Positions 23,160 to 35,444 of a DNA stretch of 64,000 nucleotides are shown here, one piece after another. Location: NCBI RefSeq assembly GCF_013373865.1, contig NC_050472.1, positions 22,725,136 through 22,789,135 on the forward strand, in the 5' to 3' direction. How positions within the stretch are numbered: position 1 is the first letter of the stretch; every line of letters begins with the position of its first letter. A program made the position numbers and the translations under genes. The notes below the pieces were generated by a model. That model searched no databases, was not told where the DNA came from, and saw only the letters and a program-made list of their open reading frames with translations. Origin of the DNA: Monomorium pharaonis. Its lineage: Eukaryota > Arthropoda > Insecta > Hymenoptera > Formicidae.

Positions 23160-26100
23160 GGGGGGAAATGTAAATCTGCTTTCAACGAAATCCGTTCATC
23201 CGGAATCGGGAGGAGGTGAACTCTTGCCCTGTCCCTCCCACCCCGCCTTTTCGTCATTCCGACGCGTTCAACCCGCGCCAAAAGACGAGGGTTTCCACTT
23301 CGATGGAAAGTTAGAGGACCCGCTAACGTTTCCACCGCCGTGTTCTCCCGATTAATGTCCCTCCACCCAGTTTTTTCTTCCTGCGTGAAATCGTTTCTCG
23401 TCAAGCCGCAGCGGCAAAGAGCAAGCCTGTCGAAAGTATTGGCCGAAATGGCCGAGTTCCGGCTTTCTTAATGGATCATTATTGTCCCGGAAGTCGTGAT
23501 AGTGTCGAAAGTAAGTTATTCGAGTGAATCGTACGATAGTGATTTGTAAGTGAATCGTAAGAAGTTTCCCTAAACTTTCATCGATGTAGGTGGCAAAAGA
23601 TCGATAGAACTGTAGACGTTTAAAAAATTTTTTTTTACACAATATTTTACGAATCATAATTCTTGTAAAATATTTCATATTAATAATAAAAAAAGAGAAA
23701 ATTGTAATCGATGCAGAAAAAGTAAATATTTTCTGAAGACACGTCAGCCATGATTTATAAAACGATTCAGCAATAAGCTGAAACAATTACACCTGAGAAT
23801 TTATTTACTTATTCATTAAAAAAGCATTATTTGATATCAATATATTACTAATAACTTTATTTATTTATTAAATTTATTTATTTACTTTCTATTCAAATGT
23901 CAGTTAACCCGTAGCAATCTTATGTTTAATAGTTTCTTAAGTGATAATAATCTCAGTAATAACATAATTCTCGATTCAATGCGTTATATGCGCACCTGAT
24001 GCTAACATGCTTCTAGAAGATAGTTGTTACGAAGTTTAACAGCATTCGCGTCGAACCAACAGTAAATTACATAGAACATTTCGTATTATATAGATTACTG
24101 AGGCAACAGACCATAGAATGCGTATTAACATTTCAATCTCAAACACTATGTTCGAAGATACTTGAACAATAGAAATAAAACAGCGGATCTTTCGGTACGA
24201 CAGACTTATTAATGTACTTAATGTAAGTAAAAAATAAGAACTCATACAAATACAGAGACATAATTATGAGAGAAGCACAACAAAAAATCTCTTCGATTTA
24301 TCTTCTCGAAAAGTAATCAATCACCAAAATTGGATCAATCACAAAAGATGACTTCCAATCGCGAGTAATCAAACGAAACCCTAACAAAACTAAACGAATG
24401 AGCTTCGTGACGAAGCCACTACAATGTACGAATAATAATAGAAAAATATAATAATCCGTGATCTTTTTTAAAACTTGAAATTAATTTAACTTTGCTAAGA
24501 AGTTTTTCAAAGGTGAATTATCGCGAGTATAAAAGACAAGATTTTCCATTCTTTCATCATTATGTCGTAAAGTTAACTTTTTAATTAAATATACATAAAG
24601 TATATAATTATTTTATTGTATAATCCTTGACAGACGATAATAACTTACAAATAAATTAGTATAAATAATTAAATAAGAATAAATGAAAAATAGATAAAAT
24701 CTTGCATATATTGTATAGTACACGTATTGAAAAAAAAAGTTGTTAAAGTATCTAAAAATTTAGGTAAATGCAAATCTGAAAATAATTTTGTTGGACTATT
24801 AAAATAATTTATCTAAGTCAAAAGTTGCTAGAGCTGGTTGTTAGAATGCCAAAATTTTTTACAGCATTGTGCACGTATTGCATTCACCATGCTTGAACAT
24901 TTTATATAAATTATTTTCACGGTCCAATAAAAGTATTTTTATATTTGTATCTATTCAAATTTTAGATTATGCTTCTACAAAATTTTTTTCATGTGTCTGT
25001 GCTTGATACGTCAAGTTGCAACGCTAATTGTAACAAACAATATCAGGAGAAAAATATTACAGGAGTGTGCTCTTGGTTGCTGACTTCACATTTTCTCAAC
25101 TGTGGAATTATGCAATTCGCACGATCCAGTGTGATATATGACGGCAGGCGCAAAAAAGAATCTCGACCAATGATTAATGGCCGAGTAGCATTGATACTTA
25201 TCCCCCGGCGCGCTAAGAGTGCGTCTAGCCGAATATAAATTCCGCTTTTTAAACAGCTACCCGTGAAATTCAATCTCGGAGAGAAGCAAGCGAAAGTGAT
25301 TACAGCGGTTGAATACAGATTATGAGAAGGCGGTCGCTACGTCATATTTAAGCACCCCGGATTTTCTTTGTAAGCGTCCAAAGGAAGGCTATATCTCTTT
25401 TCCCACCGGCACACTTTCGTGTCTCGCGCGATGGAAAAATTAAAAAAAATAAGAAAGGAACGTTTGAGAATACCTAACGGATCGTGAAATTTTCTATTAT
25501 GACATTAAATGCACCAGTCTTATCGAAGAAAAGATCCACCCTAATATTACGTCGCATGGTGTAATCAAAGCTTTGATGCGACGCCATCTTTCCAATGTAA
25601 TATCTAATAATATCCTCATGTGAGTCTGAAAGAAAATTTAATCTTGCACACGCTGCAAAATTGAAAAACAGACGATATTTCAATTTGTTCTTGAATCGAG
25701 CATGATTCTACAAAACGCGAACGGTTTGGAAGTTTGTAACACAAAACTTTCTTTTCGATCTTTTAATTGTCTACTCTCATCAAAAGTTTTATGGGTGCAC
25801 TTTTTTATGTTAGGTACCTTTTTATTTCAAAATTCTTTGGCAAATTTGAAGTTCTTATAACAATCAAGATTTTATTAAGTTTTTAAAGAAATTTTTAATT
25901 CTCAATAGTAAATATCTTTTTCTGATGTAACTCGAAGTAAAATTTTAGTGCAATAAGTTTTCTTAAGAAATTAAACAGAGGTTCAAACATTGTCATTATA
26001 TTTGCTTCTTTCTAAATGTAATTAACAAAACTCTGTAACCTTTAATTCTTTATTATGTTTTATTATTATTATTATTATTATATTATATAGAAGTCATATT

Positions 26101-26975
26101 AATATTTAAAATAATCTTATTAATTCGGTTTTTTCCTATTACATCATTACTTCTTATAAAAGTACATCTTATAGACATATTTATCATAATTATAATTTTC
26201 AAATATGTATTTTGTAGAAATAAATTTGTTTGAATATTTTTAACAAACAAAACTATTTGCAGCAAATAAATATTATAAAGTATATTATTTATTAAATTAA
26301 AAAAAAAGGTTTAGAAAACAAATACACAAGTTATCTCACATATCAAGAATGCAGAGATAGAAACGCTAACGATGTTTACTTCGCGTGCTCAACCGCATTC
26401 TCTAGAATTCCTACATTCTCCGCAAAGCCTGCATAGGTTAAGATAGATGTAACTAACACTATGCGTAATCTAAGTTAAGTAATTAAGCGAGAAATTCGAG
26501 ACTGAATTAAAACAATATATCTAGAATACTTTAGACACTATCACGGAAAAATTTACTATTGTGTAAACAAATAAATGGAAATGACACAGTAAACATTATT
26601 TATTTCTCACTTCTTTTGAAAATATAAAAATTCAATATAAAATTAAAAGATTACATTATTATCAGCTATATAAATTCATTAAAAATTAATATCAGTTGTT
26701 ATCTATCAGTTATTATCTAATTTTTTTTTCCTAAAAATATTTTTGAAGTATTGTTAACACAAAACAAGATTTAATCTGTTTAATTTTCATCTATATTAAT
26801 TACTAATTTATCATTTATTTCATATTTTGTTATATTAAATGTTGCTTATATTAAATAAAAATATATTTCTTGATAAGGTACAATCTAGATAATCGGTATA
26901 CATTTAGAACAGCTTCTCCTATTGTAATAAACTTTAAATGCTTCGTCATTCTCTAAATCTTAATCAATGGATATT
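23160..26975. other. Intronic, mostly AT-rich sequence
   Basis: No exon recognised. A (TTA)n microsatellite lies at about 26060-26083. An ACGGAAAAATTTACTA string near 26540 resembles the end of CACGGAAAA-type MITEs, but no partner was found. Confidence 0.5.
26060..26083 (+). repeat. (TTA)n microsatellite
   Basis: About eight ATT/TTA trinucleotide units. Confidence 0.9.
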
Positions 26976-27185
26976 CACTGATTTTCTCTCACTTTCGCAG
27001 TGGCATACTTATAACTGTTAAAATCAGTGAGTGTTCACTGTCTTTCAGTAATTTTCACTTCAGAATTAGTGTATAGTCACTGAAGGATCAGTGTATTTAT
27101 TTCACTGATTGAAAATTAGTAAATAATTATAAGTACATCACTGAAAGTCAGTGTATTTCCACTGATTTTGTTGAGTTTTCACTGA
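26976..27185. repeat. Cluster of nine CACTGA/TCAGTG hexamers
   Basis: CACTGA occurs at 26976, 27078, 27103, 27139, 27160 and 27180, and its complement TCAGTG at 27024, 27088 and 27148. Two copies form tight inverted pairs: CACTGAAGGATCAGTG (27078-27093) and CACTGAAAGTCAGTG (27139-27153). By composition about 0.1 copies are expected in 210 bp. It could be nested MITE ends or an array of protein-binding sites. Confidence 0.8.
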
Positions 27186-27222
27186 TTCTGATCTAGAGAA
27201 CATGTTTCTCTAAATCAGAATC
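27184..27222. repeat. 17-bp inverted repeat next to the CACTGA cluster
   Basis: GATTCTGATCTAGAGAA, spacer CATGT, TTCTCTAAATCAGAATC. One mismatch in 17 pairs. Confidence 0.85.
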
Positions 27223-27471
27223 ATAAAATATTATGTTTTGGCTGCTTTTTAGATTATGAGCGGATTATTATAGCAAAGAAAATATTCTCAGCAAGATTAC
27301 ATTTTCATTCAAGCAAAAGTTACTTAAAATTGACTAAGGAATACATTTATTTATTCCTGAAGCTTAATTTCACACCGAGATGTTTTAATCTTCAATATTA
27401 ATCTCTAAATTAGATCGCACTTTTTAATCTCAGAAGAGAAATTATTTCTACATTCATCAGATGGAGAGAAA

Positions 27472-27473
<2 letters not shown>

Positions 27474-27517
<44 letters not shown>
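27474..27517 (+). repeat. (GA)22 microsatellite
   Basis: Uninterrupted GA run of 44 bp, followed by interrupted GA/A repeats. Confidence 0.95.
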
Positions 27518-27522
<5 letters not shown>

Positions 27523-30500
27523 AGAGAAAATGCTATTGGATCGTAGATTCGAAGCTTTTTTTGCGGAACAACTTGCATTTTCTAATTTCATTATTCGTCA
27601 TCTGAAAATGGAATTCTTTCTTTCCTTGCTATTCAAGGCGCAGATTACCAGAAATACAGCAGGAAACCCGCTGTGCAGCAGGCCATTACAGAGCTCTGCA
27701 CGGTGCAAACGCGAGCGAGATATGAAATCTCGCAGTAATGCACATTTAATTGCACGTGTGGAGTACTTGTTGAATCGATGCGCGCATGTATCTGAAAACC
27801 AATATATTCGATTGATATCGCGAACGTGGGATCCGATTGGTATCGAGGAAATATGACCATCTCCATGGGGACCGAAGCAACGCGAAAAATAGACAAAAAC
27901 ATTCACGGTGTACAAATGAAATTTTTGTAAAAAAAATTATCCCAAATGGATATATTTCATTCGTTACACGGGAAGAACTTATTCTTACAAATTCCTTTGT
28001 ATTTTAATCACGAATAAATCGCGAGAGCTTTTATAAGATATAAATACTGAAAAGAGAACTACGCAATTTTATATTGGACGAGAGTAGGAAAACAAAGGGA
28101 AATCGATTAAAATTCTCCGCATATCGTTTAATTAAAATCATAAAAGTGTCCGGTGTTTGGAATTTGCTACGCGGTGATCAAAAAGAGTTTTGACGGAGAG
28201 GATCACGAGATGATGGAGAAGATGTTGACGACGGCGGCGGTGCAGTTGTACGGACGACGACTGTTGGCGAGCGATGCGGTTTTACGGTGCACCATGATGA
28301 TGACGCAAGAATATGAGTATCCTTATCGCAATTGCCACTGGTGTGTCATCACCACATACACACACTCCGCGTGTACGCATGGCGGGCGGCTCATCCCAAG
28401 CTCATCGCAAGCGCTACCTTGCGCAACGCCTAGCAACAGCACACAATACCGCGTCGCGCGTGCTTAAATGCACCTCGAAATTCATTGCAGCTTGAGAGGT
28501 GGGGGGGGGGAGGGAAAGCGCGCATCGCACCTAAGGGCGTAGCCATGCGAAACGGTGACAAGACACGAGTTGTCCCTCAAATTTATGCGGGTGAACATGC
28601 CTGCGCGATGTGACGCGCGAACGGGATACTTTTGACCTCGGTTATTCTGCGCGAACCTCACAAGTCTCTGCCGGGCGCCACCTTTGAAGTGTCGCGCGGT
28701 TTTCGGTGTAACCACTCGCTTATGAAATATAACCCTCAACCGCTCGCGTAGGTTGACTCATTTACGCCAGGGGCTTTAACGTCGTCTCGAAATGGGGGTA
28801 TTACGAGGGAGTCTCCTGCCCGCGGTGCGCTACTTCCCCTTTCTTTTCCCGAACAATGGCCCGTGATCTTTTGTATCACGTATATATATTCGTTCTAATT
28901 AGCGGCAATTCCCTGAATGGCATACCTTCGAAATAATTCCGCGCTGAGGTAACAGCGCGTGCTCTTATATTAAATCTATAACATTCCGAATGTATAAAAC
29001 ATCCGTGAGTTTTTCTCGCTTAGATGAGAATTATACAATATTAACAGTATTATTTTAAGCATTGTCTTCCTCCAATAACTTTAAAAAAATATCAGAATTC
29101 GCATACAAAGATTTAAAAAAATATGGAATAATTCTTGCGCTTGCATATAGTATTTCGTGTTGGACGAGAATACAATCCATATTGTTATTTTAATCGTAAC
29201 AATTTGTACGCTGCAATAACCGTTTTGAATTATAATAAAGAAACGCATAATGAAAATTAACTACGAGATTTCCGATAAAAAAGTAAACGAGACGGGCGTC
29301 CGTTCGAAGTATATACTCGTAATGAAGCGCGGCAATGCAAAATTTTTTTGCAGAAATTCCAAAGTGATCTTCGATCTTGCAGCAAAATTTTCGTACGCGG
29401 CTATCTCCCTCCTTTCGTAAGAGACGGTATTAGATACACGATGAGCCGAGTTCCCTCGGAAAGATCTTGGCGTAGCATGCATGCAAATCCTGACCGCGAT
29501 GGTAGTGCGGATAGCTGCTGCACACGGATCTAGATGCGGAAATGTATATGTGTATACGCGTGCGTCTGTGTAAATTGGTGTATATGTACGTAGCCATGGA
29601 TACCATGAGCAGTTCAATTTCTCCCCTTCGACCGCTTTCTTGCGTTCCTCGAACGATTTCTACATTGCGCCGAGATTCGACTGGTATTTAAGCGGCGTTT
29701 ATCGCCAGCGAGGGAGCTAGAGGGCTGCAGGGGGATGGTTGGTATCGAGTGAACCAAACGGAGGATCGACGAGGGGAGGAAGGGTCGTTTGGTCCGACAC
29801 GAGTGGGACGATGCTCGTGGCAAAATGCACAGCGGAAGAAAGAAGCCAAAAGGCAATGCCTCGAAAGCCGAATCGATCTTATAGAGGATTCCCCCGGTAT
29901 CCTTTTACAAGCTTCCTTGTCTGCGGCACGGGATAGGCGGACGTGTCCGGACTGTGGACCGTCCGTAACGAGCGGGCTCCGCAAATACGGGGTTTGCTCC
30001 TCCACGGCCTCTAGAGAGCATCCATCCTGCCCTGGCATGGATACGCGATTGAATTAGATGCAGATTTCGCGGAGGACACCGCGTACATACGATACGATAG
30101 GAACTGGTAAAGAGATACTGCTATCGGAGTTTTGTTCCCGTCCGCGCTCGTTATTGCTATCGAAAGCGACGCAAGCTCAAGGAAAATGCCAGCAACCGGA
30201 GGGGTTAGGGGGGGGGGAGAAAGAGAGGAAAGGAAAGAAGCCGTTTTCAGAAGCAAGCAGGACAAAAAAGAGATCGTAGTTTTCCGGCAGAGAGGAGAAA
30301 TCAAAAGGTACAGCTCGAACATCGACAATCGGCTCGAGAGAGAAATCTTCTTTTCGTGCGGAATTTACTCAAGCATACTTTGCGAATCAATCGACTGTCC
30401 ACGGAAGTTGCGACATTGATTTTCTTGTGATTCAACAATTTTGCGAATGGCACATGCTTTATACAGCTTCTGCGTTCTCTGATGCGTCTTTTAATCTACG

Positions 30501-31208
30501 GTAGGAGATAAAGTGCACGGTACGTACATTCACATTATTGCGCGGACGCGTTTATTATTTCAATATAACTAGTCTTGATAATTTGATAACTTAATTTGAT
30601 ACCAAAGTGGCGTAATTAAAACAAGACATAAATGTGGATTTACAATAGTGACTAATAGAGTGTAATTGACATTGTCGTTCACGCATATCTAATAACGTAT
30701 AATGAAAGCGAAATTCTACCTGTAAACAGCTAATATGTATGTGTTCGCCATCGAACACGTAAAGTAAATTCGCGCGTTTGTATGTTAATATATATTTACA
30801 TCATATACATGCGTATCTGTGCTGTACATGTTATTCGTTTCATGTTTGACGTGTTTTGCATTTGATCTTGCTTTTCATCGTATCCTGAAAGTTTGCGTAA
30901 TATTTTTGCACTTCACGGAGCCCACGTTGTACACAGATATGTCGAAAGTTTCCAAAAATGTGCAGTTTGTCTCAACTGCATGCAAATCCTTGGGAAAGTT
31001 TTAAAACACTTAATTAAACGTCGTTCGTTTCGATAATATCGATAATTTTTTAGTTCCAACATTGAATACTCTTTAATAAAAATTTTGCTAAGGTAAAATC
31101 CATCTAAGATTTAATCATAAATTATATTGCATGACTGTCCACAGAATGTTTACTCAAATTTCTGTTTCTATATTGCACATCTTTGCGACAAACAGAAACG
31201 TTATATTT
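27518..31208. other. Intronic sequence with GC patches at 28150-28960 and 29250-30430
   Basis: Overlapping open frames on both strands in the GC patches, none with a known domain. Poly-G runs occur at about 28500-28515 and 30207-30219. No exon supported. Confidence 0.45.
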
Positions 31209-31450
31209 AAAAAAGAAATGTTCAAATTTCAGATATTAAAGTATTTTCTGTCTCCGTTTTTTAAATATTAAAAAATTTTTAATTTTATAGTATTTAAATT
31301 TAAAACACTGAAATCTTTGAAAATTGTTAAAGATTTAAAACATTAAGATTTAAAGATCGTTTCAAATAAAAACATTTTCAAATATTTACAAAAACGAAAA
31401 TAGAAAAAACATTTTAATTTAAATATCTTAAAATTAAACATTTCTTTTTT
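31209..31450. mobile_element. 242-bp A/T-rich MITE-like element
   Basis: Terminal inverted repeats of about 29 bp: the left starts AAAAAAGAAATGTTCAAATT, and the right ends with the complement of AAAAAAGAAATGTTTAATTT. The interior contains TTTTTTAAATATTAAAAA and is related to a second copy near 34044. Confidence 0.65.
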
Positions 31451-32220
31451 GATCGTATTACTCAATATGGAAACGTTCATTACTCAATATTGAAAGAAAA
31501 TCGCCGCTCTTTATACTTTTGGTTGTAAACTCTACGATTTGGAAAGTTTCGTCTTTCGTAACACTTTGTACTAACTTTTGCAAACTTAATGCGTTCTCGG
31601 TTAGGCTGAGTGTCATAAAACTTCGTCTGGCATTGTTCAATAGAAAGAAATGGCCTTTCTTAGAATCGAAAGGAAACTGCAACCGGAAGACAAAAGAATC
31701 GAGGATACGTAACTATGGATGTATGCTGGCGCATTAACTTCAACAACGCGTTTGCGTTCGGCGCTTTTTTAACCATACACGTCAATCGATCAGAATGAAT
31801 CTTCGTTTTCCCCCGATCGGGTCACTCCTTTTTTTTAGTCATTCAGCGAGCTAGTGAGCCTCTCTGTTTTATTTCACTTCCGTGTTATTCGGCGCATACG
31901 TTCGGCCGATGATCTATGAGACAGGTCTGATCCACCGACTGCGCGGAGTGACGCGCCTACATGCGGTTGCACACGCGAATACGATAAATCACGGTGAATA
32001 TGAGCTCGGAACGCGCACGGGGTGCCATTCGAAACAGGCCGAACGTCCAGGGCAAACGTTTGCAGTTTCTCTCGGACGTCGCGTCTCTCGTGTATACGCT
32101 GATCGATGATTCTGCAATGACAGTCGCTGCTTGCTGTTAACAGATGCGACGTCGTGCCTCAATTGCGAGATGAAGAATCGGCCTGATGAGCACGATCGAC
32201 ATCTTACGTTGGCTCTCAAG

Positions 32221-32262
32221 CGCTAAGCCCAATGCGCTAAGCTCAACGCGCAAAGCCCAACG
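32221..32262 (+). repeat. Three tandem copies of a 14-bp unit
   Basis: CGCTAAGCCCAATG, CGCTAAGCTCAACG, CGCAAAGCCCAACG in direct succession; two substitutions between neighbouring copies. Confidence 0.85.
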
Positions 32263-33220
32263 CGATTATGCTTTGTCGTGATGTATTGATAATTGATAAT
32301 ATATAATGAAAAATATATATATGCAATAGCGAGCGTAAATTACAATGTAGAATAAACTGGATCTTAATTACAAAATTCTCTTGTATATACTTTCTTGCCT
32401 CTATCTGCACAAACTTGACTAATTAACTGAGTTTCCATAGAGAACACTTACTCTCTCTTATGGTTAAGCATAATATCTCTGGATTACGAGTTTTTAACTT
32501 TATAAGCCGGGTTATCTTCTAGGGGAAGAAGTAATAGTAATAATATAGTGCAGTGAGATTTCACTTGACATTTCTTAGCACAATGGAAAATGTGTAGAAC
32601 AGAAAGATAGTAACGGAAACAGCGATACGTCGCTGAACTACGATTTCAGGTGTGATACTATGGTATATTCGTGGTAATATCCGTCCTTCGGACTCAGCTT
32701 GTTCATGCAATTTAGCAGAGTATACAGAATGTCCTAGACCCACCGGATGCCCTTTCAACAACAGATACCACAGATCAAACAAGAAAACAACGGTTCCGGC
32801 AATTTCGAGAAATCAGTAGTGACGAAGTTACATGAAATTGAAAAATATAGACTTACGACAAAAGTTTTCAAGTCCCAAGATTAAAAATAAATAGGTAAAT
32901 GTGAAATGAGATTATTTATTATTTATCAAAATATTAATTAATTTTCCAAAATAATTTATTTTGCACAATTAGACGTTTGTAATTTGTGGACATATGTAAT
33001 AAATGCTTCATTAAAATTTGATATTGAAATTTAATATAAATTATGACAAAACAATAGTCTGTTAATAATTTCACAAAGAAGTAATATAGGAAAAGCGTTC
33101 CGCACCAATATAGAATTTAATTTTTGCGAGATAATTCAAGTGAGTACCTTTAGAAGAAGTGATGATGTCTGGCATTTCATGCATCAATAAGACGTAACAC
33201 GTTAACAGAGTCAATGTAAT

Positions 33221-33243
33221 GCACGCACGCACACACACACACA
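33221..33243 (+). repeat. (CA)n microsatellite
   Basis: GCACGCACGC followed by about seven CA units. Confidence 0.9.
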
Positions 33244-34043
33244 ACCTAAGTGCTTACCAGATACACGGAGGGACGACGTGACATGCCGCCGAATCGTAGG
33301 GGCTCTCGATCTCGTACGGGGCGAGAATACTAACGGCGATTGTGTAATGAAAGTTGCAGGAATTATATATGCGAGCGTATAGAAAGCAACCGTAGAGTGA
33401 GGATGAACGGACGAAAGGATAGAAGGAAGGGAAGAAAGTATGTGCTTCCATATCGGCCAACGGAGTGCCAGCACTCCTCGTTTCCGAGTTGTGAGCCACT
33501 CGAGAGCCACTCTTCCCTGCCTTCTCTTCTCGCGAAAATTGCGCTGCGTAAGAGTACCGTACAAGTACGGAAGACTAACGGAATTTAAGCAGATATTGTA
33601 TTATCGCGTCATGTTTGACGAACGTACGATCCGCAAAGAACGGATTTATAACAGCTCGCGATCGTATCCTCGTCGATGCGCCGCCATGTCATTTGCATCC
33701 GGAAAATTTATTGAGATCACGACCCGGCTGAATTACAGAATCACAAATCTTTCATTACATAGCACATTCTTTTTCTGCTTTGAAATCACAGGTAGATTAA
33801 TCGTTAAACGATAAGTTTTACTCACGTAGTTTTTATGAATTTTGTTGTAAAACTTTGGAATAACGTTTTCACAGTAAATGTTTAATTTAATCAAGTTGAT
33901 TTTCAAAAATGCATGAAGAAACGACGCAAAGAAAAGTTACTAATATGTACCAGTCACCTAAATCTCAGTGTAATTATATATTTTTATTTAATATAATATT
34001 TTGACAAAATATGAAATAAATGAGAGTAATATAGATTATAATT

Positions 34044-34192
34044 AAAAAAATGTTTAATTTTAATATTAAAATGTGTTTATTCTATCTCTCTTTTTTAAAT
34101 ACTTAAAAATGTTTTAGTTTTAAGCGCTATTTAAAACATCAAAAAATAACTAAACGTTTTTAATTATTAAATGTTTAATCCTTTTCTCTTTA
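34044..34192. mobile_element. Second, shorter copy of the 31209-type element
   Basis: Starts AAAAAAATGTTTAATTTT and shares TTTTTTAAATA-TTAAAAAT, a GTATTT/GCTATTT block and AAAACA with the copy at 31209. It ends near ATTAAATGTTTAATC. It lacks about 90 bp of the longer copy. Confidence 0.45.
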
Positions 34193-35162
34193 ATAAGTTA
34201 TTAAGAAAATAAGTGTTAGTTAAAAATTTTATATTTTTAATTATTTCAATTCACAAATTTGCCTATTTCAAAGGCAACATTATTTAGGAAACAATTAGCT
34301 AAATCATATTTTTTGCGTTGTAAAAAAAGCTTATGAATAAATTAAGATGTTATTAACGAAGAATTAAACATGGTAATAACAAATACTTGAAACGTCAAGC
34401 TATAATTTCTAACGTTCTTTCGTGTATTAATCTCAAATGGAAAATATAATAGAAAATAACACTAGTGATAAGGATTCGATAATTCTATAAAATTTTTACG
34501 AAAAAATTGTAAAGAGAAGGCTCTTCTTGTTAGTTGATAATAATAATAAATTGCCACCATTTAGATAACAAGCACAATCTAATGTAAATCCTATTTACCG
34601 AAGGGAGTACTACGTTCAAATGGTCACTTGCATTCGAGAGAGCCATATGCGCAGTGATATCGGGCGTTACTAATCCATAACAAGAGAGCATTACGCGCAT
34701 CGATGTTGATTACTTACTTTACTCGACGTCGAAATTACTGACACCGTATCCAATAAGAGGGGCATATCGCGTCACAAAGGTCAACAACTCCAATAGGATA
34801 AGGTCCTTCTGATCCCTCAAAGGATTTAGCTTGCGGTTGGTGGTGATCCCAGTATACGATTTCAAGACTTAGTAACAGCTGCTTCCACGCCGATGTAACC
34901 AAGGATCAGTTCGCAGTAACAGATTTCGATGAAAGATTTAAATGAAACACGTACCGTTCGCCTTCTCCAATTACTTTATTAACTTTGCGTCTTCCTAAAT
35001 GATTGTACAATGCTTGCACAATTCAGAAAATAAAAACTGCCATCCTTTTGAAATTAATAAAAAAAATGTATAAAGGAGTTGTTGAGCTTTTTCTTGCTAG
35101 TCTTTTAAAGAGTCCAGTTTTGGCTTCAATGTGAATCGCAAAGCTTGAATTTCTTTTTTATT

Positions 35163-35441
35163 TTAAATAAAATGCTTTAAAAATAAGAAGTTAAAAAAAT
35201 GTTTTGCCTCAATTTCTTTTAGGAAAATTAATGTTGTTTCACAATTGGTATGTATAAATGCGCGTAAGCCATTCTCTTCGAGCATACCTATAAATTCGAT
35301 GTATTCACTTTCGACCGGTTTTAAAATAACTGTCAAAGGGAAATTTGTTTGTAAACTCAGCTGTAACTTCCTCGCTGCAGTCCGAACGATCTCCCTTGTC
35401 GCGTCGCGAAATTTGCGTTTCAATATTAAAGCAGCGTCCAT
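35163..35441 (-). CDS. Possible 92-codon small ORF of unknown function
   Basis: ATG-initiated frame (context CATAATGG) nested in the large Beat intron on the same strand. The product begins MDAALILKRKFRDATREIV, has a basic, probably helical N-terminal half and an acidic middle (PVESEYIEFIGMLEENG), and ends in Phe-rich sequence. Its two cysteines are far apart and there is no signal peptide. An AATAAA lies just after the stop. I recognise no family. Frames of this length are expected by chance in 64 kb, so it is more likely spurious than real. It is listed because, unlike the frames in the GC islands, it has a true ATG and no low-complexity composition. Confidence 0.15.
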   Translation of the reverse strand: MDAALILKRKFRDATREIVRTAARKLQLSLQTNFPLTVILKPVESEYIEFIGMLEENGLRAFIHTNCETTLIFLKEIEAKHFFNFLFLKHFI

Positions 35442-35444
35442 TAT

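Larger units (their letters stand above)
31451..34043. other. Intronic sequence, mixed composition
   Basis: No exon recognised. Includes a 14-bp triple repeat (32221-32262), a CA run (33221-33243) and a moderately GC-rich block at 33240-33730 with overlapping spurious frames. Confidence 0.45.

Noticed and set aside
22760..23404. The whole 214-codon minus-strand frame around exon B as a single coding unit
   Set aside because: It starts at a non-ATG codon, runs through the CT microsatellite as Ser/Leu repeats, and would insert unrelated residues into the Ig domain. A good acceptor at 23015 and donor at 22812 bound the part that matches the Beat family.
28153..28467. 104-codon plus-strand frame (SFDGEDHEMMEKMLTTAAV)
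   Set aside because: Starts at GTG, no known domain, tail is low-complexity His/Thr from a CACACA stretch.
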